A DNA stretch of 42,441 nt from Clostridia bacterium (GTDB taxonomy: Bacteria > Bacillota > Clostridia > Oscillospirales > CAG-272): positions 1-42,441 of the forward strand of contig JAFYLH010000005.1 in the NCBI GenBank assembly GCA_017537175.1. The letters run 5' to 3'. The notes beneath the pieces are model-generated. The model did not search any database, was not told the origin of the DNA, and saw nothing but the letters and a program-made list of their open reading frames with translations. Positions 8,721 to 17,170 of the stretch are shown here, in pieces (positions within the stretch are counted from its first letter, which is position 1; each line of letters opens with the position of its first letter). A program made the position numbers and the translations under genes.

Positions 8721-9301
8721 CAGAAAAGAATGCGTACAGCGTTCTTATCATATCGGCGTCTGAGGAGATGCGGCGAAGAATAAGGTCACAGCTTGACAGG
8801 GATCTTTTTCCCACCTCCGCAAACGCAAGAAATACAGAAGAGTCAAGGCGGCTGCTGCTATGTAACAGCTACGACCTTGTTATAATAGATTCACCCATAC
8901 CCTCGGCGGTATGTCACGAGCTTGCCCTTGATATAAGTGACAGAGGGGGCTCGGAGGTGATACTGCTTACCGACAGCGACTCCTATGACCAGATAAGGTA
9001 CCGTGTGGAGCGCTCGGGGGTCATAACCCTGCCCAAGCCCATAGAGGGTGATATGATAAGAATTGCAATAAACACAGCTATGGCATCCCACAGCCGTATG
9101 CTTTTAATTGAAGAAGAAAACCGAAGGCTGCGTTTTAAAAACGAAGAGCTGAGGCTCTGCAACCGTGCAAAATGGGCATTGCACCAAGGCCTTGGAATGG
9201 ATGAGCCTACAGCTCACCGATATATAGAAAAAAGGGCTATGGATAACCGTATGACACGGTATGCAGTAGCTAAAGAGATACTTAAGGAGTATGAAGGATG
9301 A
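8717..9301 (+). CDS. ANTAR-domain response-regulator-like antiterminator
   Basis: This 194-residue protein has an N-terminal receiver-like fold (YSVLIISASEEMR, then DLVIIDSPIP in the phospho-acceptor region, and a KP near residue 115), a coiled coil (about 130–150, EENRRLRFKNEELRL) and a C-terminal three-helix ANTAR domain (WALHQGLGMDEPTAHRYIEK, then AMDNRMTRYAVAKEIL). ANTAR proteins bind paired hairpins in nascent RNA and prevent termination. The start is the ATG at 8717 (ATGA overlap with glnA), not the longer frame upstream. glnA followed by such a NitR/GlnR-like antiterminator is known from clostridia, which supports a role in nitrogen control. Confidence 0.88.
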   Translation: MTEKNAYSVLIISASEEMRRRIRSQLDRDLFPTSANARNTEESRRLLLCNSYDLVIIDSPIPSAVCHELALDISDRGGSEVILLTDSDSYDQIRYRVERSGVITLPKPIEGDMIRIAINTAMASHSRMLLIEEENRRLRFKNEELRLCNRAKWALHQGLGMDEPTAHRYIEKRAMDNRMTRYAVAKEILKEYEG

Positions 9302-10833
9302 AGAGAGTTGTTGCCCTGTTTCTTTTAGCACTTATGCTAAGCTCCTGCTCGGGGCAGATAAAGGAAGCGGATGTGACTTCATCGAATGAGACGACCACAG
9401 CGCCCGTGACAACAGGGGCTGCCGACACCGAGCCCGAGGACACGGATGAGGGCTATGAGGCACCCGCCTACGAGGTAGAGGAGAAGACCCTAACCACCGA
9501 GGAAAACGGTGTGGTCAATATAGGCTACGAAAGACAGCTTTTTGTTGACAGCTTTATTATAGACACAGCCAAAAGCGATGTGGTTATAAACTATGAGACT
9601 CCCGTAAAGCAGGAGATAGCATTCCGCTTTGACAAAGGCTATGAAAGAGGAGACTGTGTATATCATAACATAGTCAAAATGCCTGACGGCATCTACCGTA
9701 TGTACTATAAGGCATACTCGGGCATACGCCGTATCTGTTATATAGAAAGTACTGACGGTATTAACTGGACCCGTCCCGAGCTTACCACCAATATGCAGAA
9801 CGGACAAAAGACCAATATTGTCACCACCGACGATGTCCGTCCCGATAACCTGTTTGTGTTCTATGACACCAATCCCGACTGCCGTGAGGGCAGAAGGCTC
9901 AAGGGAGTTTACGGGCAATGGGGCGAGTATCTTAATATACAGTATTCCTACAACGGTAACGGAAACCACTTTCCCTTCAGCGGCAGCTTTGGCCAGAATG
10001 TGCTGGGCAAGCCCCCCTCAAGCGGCGGCTGCTATTATGACACCCTCAACACCATGTACTGGGATGAATACAGGCAGCAGTATGTCACATTTGTCAGAGG
10101 CTTTCATAACGAAAAGGGAAATTATGCTCTTTCCGCATCCTTTGTAACCAACTATCCTCACAAGATAATCCGTGACATCCGTGTTTCGGTAAGTGATGAC
10201 GGTAACAGCTGGTCTATGCCCGAGCCGCTTAAATACGGCGACGGAGCCGACATACAGATGTATGCAAACGCCATAACTCCCTATTACCGTTCTCCCGGAC
10301 TTTATGTGGCTCTGCCTACAAGGTTCTTTGAAGAGAGCGGGGACAAGCGCACACAGGTCTTCTTTATGACCAGCCGCGACCTTGTCAACTGGAACAGAAC
10401 CGAAGAGCCTTACCTTGATCCGGACGAGGGAGACAGCTTCAGCTACAGCCAGGGCAACGGATACCCCTGCGTAGGCATTATCGAGACCGCAGAGGGGGAG
10501 ATGTCCTTTTATATGAAGGAAAAATCCCACGGCAGCGGTGTGCCTACCCTTTACCGCTATGCTTTGCGAACCGACGGCTTTACCTCGGCTATGGGTACTA
10601 CTCTTACCACCAAGCCTCTTACATATAAGGGCGAGAGCCTTGAGCTTAACTTTGCAGGTGAGATAAAGGTTACTGCCACAGGTGCAGACGGCAGCTCTGT
10701 CACAAGCGAATGGATAAAAGGCGACGAGATCGCTAAAATCATAGAATTTAACGGCGAACTTCCCGAAGGACAGTCTACTCTTACTTTTGAGCTTAAGGAA
10801 GGCACAAAGCTTTATTCTTTTAAATTCAATTAA
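9298..10833 (+). CDS. Lipoprotein with beta-propeller glycosidase-like domain
   Basis: The 511 residues begin with a lipoprotein signal peptide (lipobox LSSC, Cys17) and a Thr/Glu/Asp-rich linker (about 20–70). A long all-beta domain follows, with repeated motifs of five-bladed glycosidases (MPDGIYRMYYKA, ICYIESTDGINWTRPE, DIRVSVSDDGNSW, VFFMTSRDLVNW). It ends in a small beta-sandwich finishing in LYSFKFN. This resembles the GH32/43/130-type propeller superfamily, but no catalytic residue assignment is safe. The start overlaps the ANTAR gene stop (ATGA). The C-terminal 430 residues are closely related to the next protein. Probably acts on extracellular glycans at the outer face of the membrane. 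Confidence 0.8.
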   Translation: MKRVVALFLLALMLSSCSGQIKEADVTSSNETTTAPVTTGAADTEPEDTDEGYEAPAYEVEEKTLTTEENGVVNIGYERQLFVDSFIIDTAKSDVVINYETPVKQEIAFRFDKGYERGDCVYHNIVKMPDGIYRMYYKAYSGIRRICYIESTDGINWTRPELTTNMQNGQKTNIVTTDDVRPDNLFVFYDTNPDCREGRRLKGVYGQWGEYLNIQYSYNGNGNHFPFSGSFGQNVLGKPPSSGGCYYDTLNTMYWDEYRQQYVTFVRGFHNEKGNYALSASFVTNYPHKIIRDIRVSVSDDGNSWSMPEPLKYGDGADIQMYANAITPYYRSPGLYVALPTRFFEESGDKRTQVFFMTSRDLVNWNRTEEPYLDPDEGDSFSYSQGNGYPCVGIIETAEGEMSFYMKEKSHGSGVPTLYRYALRTDGFTSAMGTTLTTKPLTYKGESLELNFAGEIKVTATGADGSSVTSEWIKGDEIAKIIEFNGELPEGQSTLTFELKEGTKLYSFKFN

Positions 10834-10846
10834 GGAGATATAAATT

Positions 10847-12838
10847 ATGAAAAAGATCGTTTCATTGATACTTGCGGCAGTAATGCTTCTGTCCTTATCG
10901 GTATACGCCATAGAGCGGGACAGCGTCACGCCCGAGATTACCGAGCCTATGGGTATGCCCTTTACCGATGTAAAGGAAAATCATTGGTTCTATGACGAGG
11001 TAGAGTATGCTTATACCAACGGTATCTTCAAGGGTATGACCCCCACAACCTTTGAGCCTAACACCGCTATGACAAGAGCTATGTTTGTTCAGACTCTTGC
11101 CAATATAGAGGGTGCAGAGCTTACCCCCTATACCGACAGCGCCTTCCGTGATGTTAAGGAAAGCCATTGGTATGCTCCTGCGGTAAAATGGGCGGTGGAG
11201 AACGGTATTGCCTCAGGTGTAGGCGGTAACCGCTTTAACCCCAATACCTATATGACCCGTGAGCAGCTTGTGGTTATGCTCTGTAACTACTCTGCCCTCA
11301 AGGGTATTCTTCTCCCCACCTCCGCCGAGGCTCTTGACGGCTTCAGCGACGGTGCATCAACCTCCAAGTGGGCAAAGGAAGCTATGCAGAGTGCGGTACA
11401 CTCCGGACTTATTACCGGTGTGGGCGAGGGTACTCTTGCCCCCAGAGGCGAGTCAACACGAGCACAGGTTGCAAGAATACTTATGCTCTATCTTGAGATG
11501 TTCAAGATAGATGAAAGCGACACAGTATCGGTAGGCTCTGACCGTCAGCTCTTCCTTGACGATTATCTTATCGATGGGGATATGAGCGATGCTGTAATAA
11601 ATATCGAAACTCCCGTAAAGCAGGAGGCTGTATTTAAGTTTGATAAGCAGTACGAGGCAGGCGACACGGTATATCACAATATTACCCGTATGCCCGACAG
11701 TACATACCGTATGTACTACAAGGCAACCGATGATATCCGCCGTATCTGCTATATCGAAAGTAAGGACGGCCTTAACTGGACCAGACCCAGCCTCTATACC
11801 AATATGTACGGCGGTCAGACCTCCAATATCGTAACAAGTGATGACAACCGTCCCGACAACCTCTTTGTATTCTATGATACCAATCCCGCGGTAGCCGATC
11901 ACCAGCGTATCAAGGGTATCTACGGACAGTGGGGAGACGGACTCTTCCTTGAATATTCTCTTCTCGGTGACGGTAACAACTTCCCCTTCTGGCCCAATGA
12001 GGTCAAGCTGATGGGTACTCCCGCATCTACCGGAGGATGCTATTTTGACACTCTCAACACCGTACATTGGGATCAGAACAGAGGTCAGTATGTTGCCTTT
12101 GTAAGAGGCTTCCATACCGATGACGGTAACTACAATCTTGATCCCGACTTTGTTGCCAATAACGGGGATCTTGTACGCCGTGATATCCGTGTGTCATACA
12201 GCTATGACTGCAAGACCTGGACAACTCCCGTACCTCTGCAGTACAACACTACAGATGACTATCAGCTTTATACCAATGCGGCTTTGTCTTATTACCGCGC
12301 ACCCAAGACCTATGTAGGTATGCCCACCAGATTCTTTGAAAGCAACGGTAACTACTATACTCAGGTATTCTTTATGAGTAGCCGCGACACCCTTAACTGG
12401 ACAAGAACCGAGGAGCCTTATCTTACTCCCGCAAACTCCAAGTCCTACAGATATCAGCGCAGCGGTTATCCCTGTATCGGCTATATCGAGACCGCAGAGG
12501 GCGAGATGTCCTTCTATATGAAGGAAAAGACGAATGATTACGGCAAGTCCACACTCTACCGCTATACTCTGCGTGTAGACGGCTTTATGTCCGCTATGGG
12601 TACAAGCCTTACCACCAAACCCATGACCTATGAGGGTGACGAGCTTCTGCTTAACTACGAGGGCGAGGTTAAGGTAACCGTGAGAGATACAGAGGGTAAC
12701 TCTGTTACAAGCGGCTGGATCTCGGGCAACGAGATAGACAAGGTAATAGACCTTGGCGACCTTCCCGCAAGCGGAACAGCAGTCCTCTCCTTTGAAATGA
12801 AGGAAGGAACAAAGCTTTATTCCTTTAAATTTAATTAA
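10847..12838 (+). CDS. SLH-anchored beta-propeller glycosidase-like protein
   Basis: This 663-residue protein has a signal peptide (residues 1–22), then three SLH repeats (about 37–90, 98–155, 160–220; motifs FTDVKENHW, FRDVKESHWYAP, STRAQ). It ends with the same propeller plus beta-sandwich found in the preceding lipoprotein (shared DRPDNLFVFYDTNP-like, GGCY-DTLNT, RDIRVS, TEEPYL, ETAEGEMSFYMKEK, EGTKLYSFKFN). It starts 13 bp after the lipoprotein stop behind AAGGAGATATAA, so the two are in one transcript. SLH repeats tie it to the cell wall. The substrate is unknown; plant or host glycan is inference. Confidence 0.85.
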   Translation: MKKIVSLILAAVMLLSLSVYAIERDSVTPEITEPMGMPFTDVKENHWFYDEVEYAYTNGIFKGMTPTTFEPNTAMTRAMFVQTLANIEGAELTPYTDSAFRDVKESHWYAPAVKWAVENGIASGVGGNRFNPNTYMTREQLVVMLCNYSALKGILLPTSAEALDGFSDGASTSKWAKEAMQSAVHSGLITGVGEGTLAPRGESTRAQVARILMLYLEMFKIDESDTVSVGSDRQLFLDDYLIDGDMSDAVINIETPVKQEAVFKFDKQYEAGDTVYHNITRMPDSTYRMYYKATDDIRRICYIESKDGLNWTRPSLYTNMYGGQTSNIVTSDDNRPDNLFVFYDTNPAVADHQRIKGIYGQWGDGLFLEYSLLGDGNNFPFWPNEVKLMGTPASTGGCYFDTLNTVHWDQNRGQYVAFVRGFHTDDGNYNLDPDFVANNGDLVRRDIRVSYSYDCKTWTTPVPLQYNTTDDYQLYTNAALSYYRAPKTYVGMPTRFFESNGNYYTQVFFMSSRDTLNWTRTEEPYLTPANSKSYRYQRSGYPCIGYIETAEGEMSFYMKEKTNDYGKSTLYRYTLRVDGFMSAMGTSLTTKPMTYEGDELLLNYEGEVKVTVRDTEGNSVTSGWISGNEIDKVIDLGDLPASGTAVLSFEMKEGTKLYSFKFN

Positions 12839-12845
12839 TTTTCTG

Positions 12846-12873
12846 CAAAACTGTTGCCAAGGCAACAGTTTTG
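12846..12873 (+). terminator. Hairpin between the SLH gene and the ABC operon
   Basis: Stem CAAAACTGTTG/CAACAGTTTTG (12846–12856 with 12863–12873) around CCAAGG. There is no clean T tract, and the right side carries the next promoter. Confidence 0.5.
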
Positions 12874-12882
12874 TGTTATAAT
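12854..12882 (+). promoter_or_regulatory. Promoter of the ABC–CARF operon
   Basis: TTGCCA (12854–12859), 17-bp spacer, extended -10 TGTTATAAT with the hexamer at 12877–12882. The -35 lies inside the preceding hairpin. Confidence 0.7.
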
Positions 12883-12883
12883 A

Positions 12884-12905
12884 CATTTAACCAAAATGTT
12901 AAATG
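12884..12905. promoter_or_regulatory. Palindromic operator candidate
   Basis: Perfect inverted repeat CATTTAAC/GTTAAATG (12884–12891 with 12898–12905, 6-nt spacer), beginning 2 bp after the -10, at the likely transcription start. A repressor site is plausible; no cognate regulator is encoded next to it. Confidence 0.45.
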
Positions 12906-12921
12906 AAAAAAGGAGCGTATT

Positions 12922-13797
12922 ATGAAAGCGATAGATACAGAGCTTCTTACAAAATATTACGGGAGCAAGAGAGGTATAGCTGATGTCAGCCTGTCGGTAG
13001 ATAAGGGTGATTTCTTTGGCTTTATCGGCCCTAACGGAGCGGGAAAATCCACCACCATCCGTACACTTCTGGGACTTATTTCTCCCACCTCGGGCAGAGC
13101 CTCGGTGCTTGGTAATGATATAATCAAGGATAAGACCAAAATTGCGGCCTCTGTAGGATATATGCCCTCAGAGTCAGCCTTTTATAACGGAATGAAGGTA
13201 AGGGATATTCTTGCATTTTGCGCAAAAATGCGAGGTCTTGACTGCAAGGGCGAAGCAAAAAAGCTCTGCGAAAGACTTGAGCTTGATATGAGCCGACGGG
13301 TAAATGAGCTGTCCTTTGGCAACCGCAAAAAGGTGTCTATAGTATGCGCGCTGCAGCATAATCCCGAGCTTTATATCCTTGACGAGCCTACAAGCGGACT
13401 TGATCCCCTTATGCAGAGGGAGTTTTTCGATATATTAAAGGAACGCAATCAAAATGGTGCAACGGTATTTCTTTCCTCCCATGTTCTCAGTGAGGTGGCA
13501 AAGTACTGTAAGAGTGCGGCGGTCATCCGTGACGGAGGTATACTTGTAAGCGATAAGGTTGACAGCTTAGGTCATACAGGGGTCAAGCGTGTCAGTCTCC
13601 GCACCTCCTCGGCTCTTCCCAAAATTGCGGGTATAAAGGATCTGAAGACAGAAAACGAGAATACAAACTTCCTCTACAGCGGAGATATAAAGGCTCTTAT
13701 ATCCGAGCTTGATAGGATCTCCTTTGAGGATATCAATATCACCGACCCCGACCTTGAAGAGGTGTTTATGCATTACTACGCAAAGGAGGATAACTGA
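12922..13797 (+). CDS. ABC transporter ATP-binding protein
   Basis: This 291-residue cytoplasmic ATPase has Walker A GPNGAGKST (about residues 36–44), a signature variant ELSFGNRKK, Walker B LYILDEPTSGLDP and an H-loop (FLSSHVLSEV). It is closest in look to ABC-2 export ATPases (NatA/EcsA/bacitracin-type), with the DEPTSGLDPL extension. It pairs with the permease that starts 1 bp after its stop. The substrate is unknown; Na+ or peptide export are possibilities for this class. Confidence 0.92.
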   Translation: MKAIDTELLTKYYGSKRGIADVSLSVDKGDFFGFIGPNGAGKSTTIRTLLGLISPTSGRASVLGNDIIKDKTKIAASVGYMPSESAFYNGMKVRDILAFCAKMRGLDCKGEAKKLCERLELDMSRRVNELSFGNRKKVSIVCALQHNPELYILDEPTSGLDPLMQREFFDILKERNQNGATVFLSSHVLSEVAKYCKSAAVIRDGGILVSDKVDSLGHTGVKRVSLRTSSALPKIAGIKDLKTENENTNFLYSGDIKALISELDRISFEDINITDPDLEEVFMHYYAKEDN

Positions 13798-13798
13798 T

Positions 13799-14584
13799 AT
13801 GACCCTGTTTTTGCATGAGATAAAAAGAAACCGTGTTTCTCTTATCATATGGACCTTAGTCATTACCTTTATGCTTGCGGTATGCGTTTTCATTTATCCC
13901 GAAATGGAGGGTCAGATGAACGAAATGACGGATGCCTTTGCCGATATGGGCAGCTTTACTGCAGCATTCGGTATGGATGAACTTAATTTCGGCGAGTTTA
14001 TGGGCTATTTTGGTATAGAGTGCGGCAATGTGCTTGGTCTTGGCGGTGCGCTCTTTGCTTCTATCCTCGGCATATCTGCCCTTGCAAAGGAAGAAAAGGA
14101 CAAAACGGCAGAATTTTTGCTTACCCATCCCGTAAGCAGAATAAATATCACATTTTGTAAGCTTATGTCGGTGTTTGCTCAGATATTTATTCTCAATCTT
14201 TGTGTTGCTGTGGTAACATTGCTTTCGGTTTTAGCAGTAGGTGAGGAGATAGATCTGAAAAAAATGCTGCTTTTGTTCCTTGCATATTTTCTTTTGCAGA
14301 TCGAGATAGGGGGTATAACCTTCGGTATCTCCGCATTTCTTCGCGGCGGTAGTCTGGGTGTTGGTCTCGGCATTGGATTGATGATGTATTTTGTCAATAT
14401 TATCTCCAATCTGACCGACAGTCTTGAATTTCTTAAATATATCACGCCCTTTGCGTATGCCGAGGCCGGATATATAATCAACAATTCTGCTTTTGAATGG
14501 AAGTATATGCTTGTGGGCGGTGCTCTTTTAACAGTAAGCCTTCTGCTGGGCTTTGTAAAATATAACCGTAAGGATATTGCATAA
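13799..14584 (+). CDS. ABC-2 type transporter permease
   Basis: This 261-residue protein has six predicted membrane segments: one near residue 15, a long extracytoplasmic stretch (about 40–80), then segments near 80–100, 125–150, 165–190, 195–220 and 235–255. The EKRDKTAEFLL-like cytoplasmic loop (KEEKDKTAEFLLTHPVSR) is typical of ABC-2 permeases. The ATG at 13799 follows AAAGGAGGA in the upstream gene's end and is preferred to the longer frame beginning at 13709, which lies inside the ATPase gene. It shares one base with the next gene (taATG). Confidence 0.88.
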   Translation: MTLFLHEIKRNRVSLIIWTLVITFMLAVCVFIYPEMEGQMNEMTDAFADMGSFTAAFGMDELNFGEFMGYFGIECGNVLGLGGALFASILGISALAKEEKDKTAEFLLTHPVSRINITFCKLMSVFAQIFILNLCVAVVTLLSVLAVGEEIDLKKMLLLFLAYFLLQIEIGGITFGISAFLRGGSLGVGLGIGLMMYFVNIISNLTDSLEFLKYITPFAYAEAGYIINNSAFEWKYMLVGGALLTVSLLLGFVKYNRKDIA

Positions 14585-15789
14585 TGACATATGTAGAATT
14601 TTTTGACAGGACCTCGGTGCGTAACATCTGCTCCTGTCTTGCCGATAACCCCCAAAGGGTAATATTTGTAGGTGACAACAAAAAGCTGATGGAAAGGTAT
14701 ATCTCCATATACCGTGAGCTTTTTCTCAGTAGGGGAAGGGATATAGACTTTTCCTGCCGCTGTGTTGCTAAAAATGATATCGATTCTGTCATAGAGGTGC
14801 TGTCGGATATAGTTGAGAAAAACAACGAGGTGGTCTTTGACCTTGACGGCGGAGACGACTGCTTCCTTATGGCTGTGGGTATGATATACGAACGGTATTT
14901 TGACCGTGACATTAAGCTCCAGAGGGTCAACATTCAGGCAAACACCCTCACCGTGGGCAAAGAGCAAAAGCATATTCCGCCCTTAAGTGTTCCCGAGCAT
15001 ATAAGTATATATGACGGCAATGTCATATTTGACGATGTTATTCACGAGGGTACCCATATATGGGATTACACAGAGGATTTTAAAAGGGATATCGATAAAA
15101 TATGGGAGATCTGCTGCCGTGACAATTCCCTATGGAACCGCGAGATCAAGGATCTTTCGGTTTTGGAAAAGAACCGTATGCCCTCTAAGGACAGACTCTA
15201 TATAATGGTTAATAAGACCTCACCTTTGCCCGGGATAAAAATAATGCCTGCCCTTATAAAGGCAGGGCTTATATATGACTATAAGGAAACCGATAGCTAT
15301 ATTTCCTACCGTTACAAAAACCATCAGGTCAAGCGTTGTCTGGGTAAGGCAGGACAGGCACTTGAAATGAAGATATATTCTGTTGCCAGGAGTGTATGCG
15401 ACAGCAAGGGCAATACGGTATATGACGATGTAATGAACGGTGTCTGCATTGACTGGGACGGCGATGACCTTGAAAAGGGTGAGAGCATCGTTGTGGAAAA
15501 TGAGATAGATGTTATGATGACCAAGGGTGTGGTGCCCGTGTTTATCTCCTGTAAGAACGGACAGGTGGAGGTAGACGAGCTTTATAAGCTCAATACCGTG
15601 GCGGGTCGCTTTGGCGGTGATTATGCCAAAAAGGTACTTGTGGTCACCTCTCTTGAGCGGGGCGGAGCAAGGAACTCTGAGCTTTTTTGCGAAAGAGCCG
15701 CGAGTATGGGGATAAGGGTTATTGAAAATATCCACCATATGCGCCCGGGTGAGCTTGAAAGAGTTATAAAAAACCTCTGGCGCACTTGA
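14584..15789 (+). CDS. Card1/DUF1887-like CARF-domain nuclease
   Basis: This 401-residue protein has an N-terminal Rossmann-like domain (about 1–120) with VIFVGDNKKLMERY and a glycine-rich FDLDGGDDCFLMA (85–97), which resembles the TGG-x-K segment of CARF domains. The C-terminal PD-(D/E)xK-like domain has ENEIDVM (305–311), FISCKNG (320–326, Lys324) and DELYKLNTVAGRFGG (331–345), the hallmark of the Card1/Can2 (PF09002) family. Known members are activated by cyclic oligoadenylates and cut DNA or RNA. No CRISPR array, Cas gene or cyclic-oligoadenylate synthase is in this window. It is translationally coupled to the ABC permease. Family call confident, ligand and target unknown. Confidence 0.75.
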   Translation: MTYVEFFDRTSVRNICSCLADNPQRVIFVGDNKKLMERYISIYRELFLSRGRDIDFSCRCVAKNDIDSVIEVLSDIVEKNNEVVFDLDGGDDCFLMAVGMIYERYFDRDIKLQRVNIQANTLTVGKEQKHIPPLSVPEHISIYDGNVIFDDVIHEGTHIWDYTEDFKRDIDKIWEICCRDNSLWNREIKDLSVLEKNRMPSKDRLYIMVNKTSPLPGIKIMPALIKAGLIYDYKETDSYISYRYKNHQVKRCLGKAGQALEMKIYSVARSVCDSKGNTVYDDVMNGVCIDWDGDDLEKGESIVVENEIDVMMTKGVVPVFISCKNGQVEVDELYKLNTVAGRFGGDYAKKVLVVTSLERGGARNSELFCERAASMGIRVIENIHHMRPGELERVIKNLWRT

Positions 15790-15814
15790 CATCGGGAGAA
15801 ATAAATAGTATCAT
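15786..15814 (+). promoter_or_regulatory. Promoter of the Gfo/Idh pair
   Basis: TTGACA (15786–15791), 17 bp, TATCAT (15809–15814). The -35 overlaps the stop codon of the CARF gene. Confidence 0.8.
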
Positions 15815-15850
15815 ATATTTGTTATATATTTTCTATGTGAGAGGACTACT

Positions 15851-17122
15851 ATGAAAAAGTTAAAGGTAATTCTTATAGGTATAGGTAACAGAGGTAAGAC
15901 CTATACCGATATAATGAGAGGTCTGCCCGAGCAGTTTGAGCTTGTGGCAATTGCTGATCCTATCGACGACAGAAGACTCCATAAGCAGAAGAGATGGAAC
16001 CTTCCCGACGATATGGTATTCACCGACTGGAGACCTCTTTTAGAGAAGGGCAAGATCGCAGACCTTGCGGTTATTGCAACCATGGACCGCGAGCATTTCG
16101 GTCCTGCTATGAAGTGTATCGAGCTTGGCTATGACCTGCTTCTTGAAAAGCCTATCGCTCCCACCCTTGAGGAGTGCCGTGAGATCAGCCGTGCCGCAAC
16201 CGAGAAGGGTACCAAGGTAGTTATCTGTACAGTGCTGCGTTATACAAGAATCTTCCACGCTATCAAGGACGTTATCGACTCCGGCAGACTGGGTAAGCTT
16301 ATGTCCATCAACCACGAGGAGGGTGTTGGTAACATCCATCAGACCCACAGCTTTGTAAGAGGTAACTGGGGTAACGCAGAGCGCAGCTCCGATATGCTTC
16401 TCCAGAAGTCCTGCCACGATATAGATATCCTTCAGTGGCTTATCGGCAAGAAGTGTAAGAAGGTTCAGTCCTTCGGTATGCTCTCTTACTTTAAGGAAGA
16501 GAACGCACCCGAGGGCGCAGGCGAAAGATGTCTTGAATGTCCCATAGCCGACGACTGTATGTATAACGCAAAAAAGCTCTATCTTGATGACAAGGAGAAC
16601 AACTGGTTCCGTACCACCTCCAGCCACAAGGTTGAGCCTACCGACGAGGACGTTGAAGAGGCACTTCGCACAACCCAGTACGGTAAGTGTGTATACAAGT
16701 GCGACAACAACGTTGTTGACCATCAGGTAGTTAATATGCTCTTTGAGGATGACATCACCGTAACCTTTACCATGAACGCGTTCAACAAGGGCGGCAGATT
16801 TATCCACATTATGGGTACCAAGGGAGAGCTGCGTGCCGCAATGGACGAGTCCAGCCCCATCACCGTATATGACTTTGCATCCGGCAAGACCGAGACCGTA
16901 GATTCTGCTAAGGCAAAGGACGGTATCAACGGCGGCCACGGCGGCGGAGACAACGGTATCATCGGTACTCTCTATGCTTACCTTACAGGTACATACACAG
17001 GCAACTGTGTTCCCGAAATTACAGATTCCTATTACAACCACGCTATCGTGTTTGCAATCGAGGAAGCAAGAAGAACAGGCACAGTCGTTGACTTCGACGA
17101 GTTCTGGGCTCGCAACAACTAA
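15851..17122 (+). CDS. Gfo/Idh/MocA family oxidoreductase with Cys-rich insert
   Basis: This 423-residue protein has a Rossmann domain (VILIGIGNRGKTY, residues 6–18) and the EKP motif (LLLEKPIAPT, about 97–106). The C-terminal domain contains HDIDILQWLIG, the substrate-binding His/Asp pair of the family. It carries an extra Cys set, C227-x2-C230-x5-C236 followed by C280-x3-C284, which could bind Zn or an Fe–S centre. It has its own promoter. The likely role is NAD(P)-dependent oxidation or epimerisation of a sugar or inositol-like compound; substrate unknown. Confidence 0.88.
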   Translation: MKKLKVILIGIGNRGKTYTDIMRGLPEQFELVAIADPIDDRRLHKQKRWNLPDDMVFTDWRPLLEKGKIADLAVIATMDREHFGPAMKCIELGYDLLLEKPIAPTLEECREISRAATEKGTKVVICTVLRYTRIFHAIKDVIDSGRLGKLMSINHEEGVGNIHQTHSFVRGNWGNAERSSDMLLQKSCHDIDILQWLIGKKCKKVQSFGMLSYFKEENAPEGAGERCLECPIADDCMYNAKKLYLDDKENNWFRTTSSHKVEPTDEDVEEALRTTQYGKCVYKCDNNVVDHQVVNMLFEDDITVTFTMNAFNKGGRFIHIMGTKGELRAAMDESSPITVYDFASGKTETVDSAKAKDGINGGHGGGDNGIIGTLYAYLTGTYTGNCVPEITDSYYNHAIVFAIEEARRTGTVVDFDEFWARNN

Positions 17123-17129
17123 TAACAAC

Positions 17130-17154
17130 AAAGGGCTGTCACAGACAGCCCTTT
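17130..17154 (+). terminator. Hairpin after the Cys-rich Gfo/Idh gene
   Basis: Perfect 11-bp stem AAAGGGCTGTC/GACAGCCCTTT (17130–17140 with 17144–17154), triloop ACA. It lacks a long T tract, so it may only reduce readthrough into the next dehydrogenase. Confidence 0.55.
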
Positions 17155-17170
17155 ACTAAAAGGAAAAACT

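Noticed and set aside
10018..10929. 303-residue minus-strand ORF over the lipoprotein gene
   Set aside because: It covers the junction of two good plus-strand genes and resembles no protein; low complexity and no start signal.
12846..12873. Strong terminator after the SLH gene
   Set aside because: The hairpin is sound but has no T tract and holds the next promoter's -35, so it is listed only with medium confidence.
14584..15789. Part of a CRISPR–Cas locus
   Set aside because: No direct-repeat array, Cas1/Cas2 or Cas10-like gene is seen within the window, so only the CARF-type nuclease is claimed.
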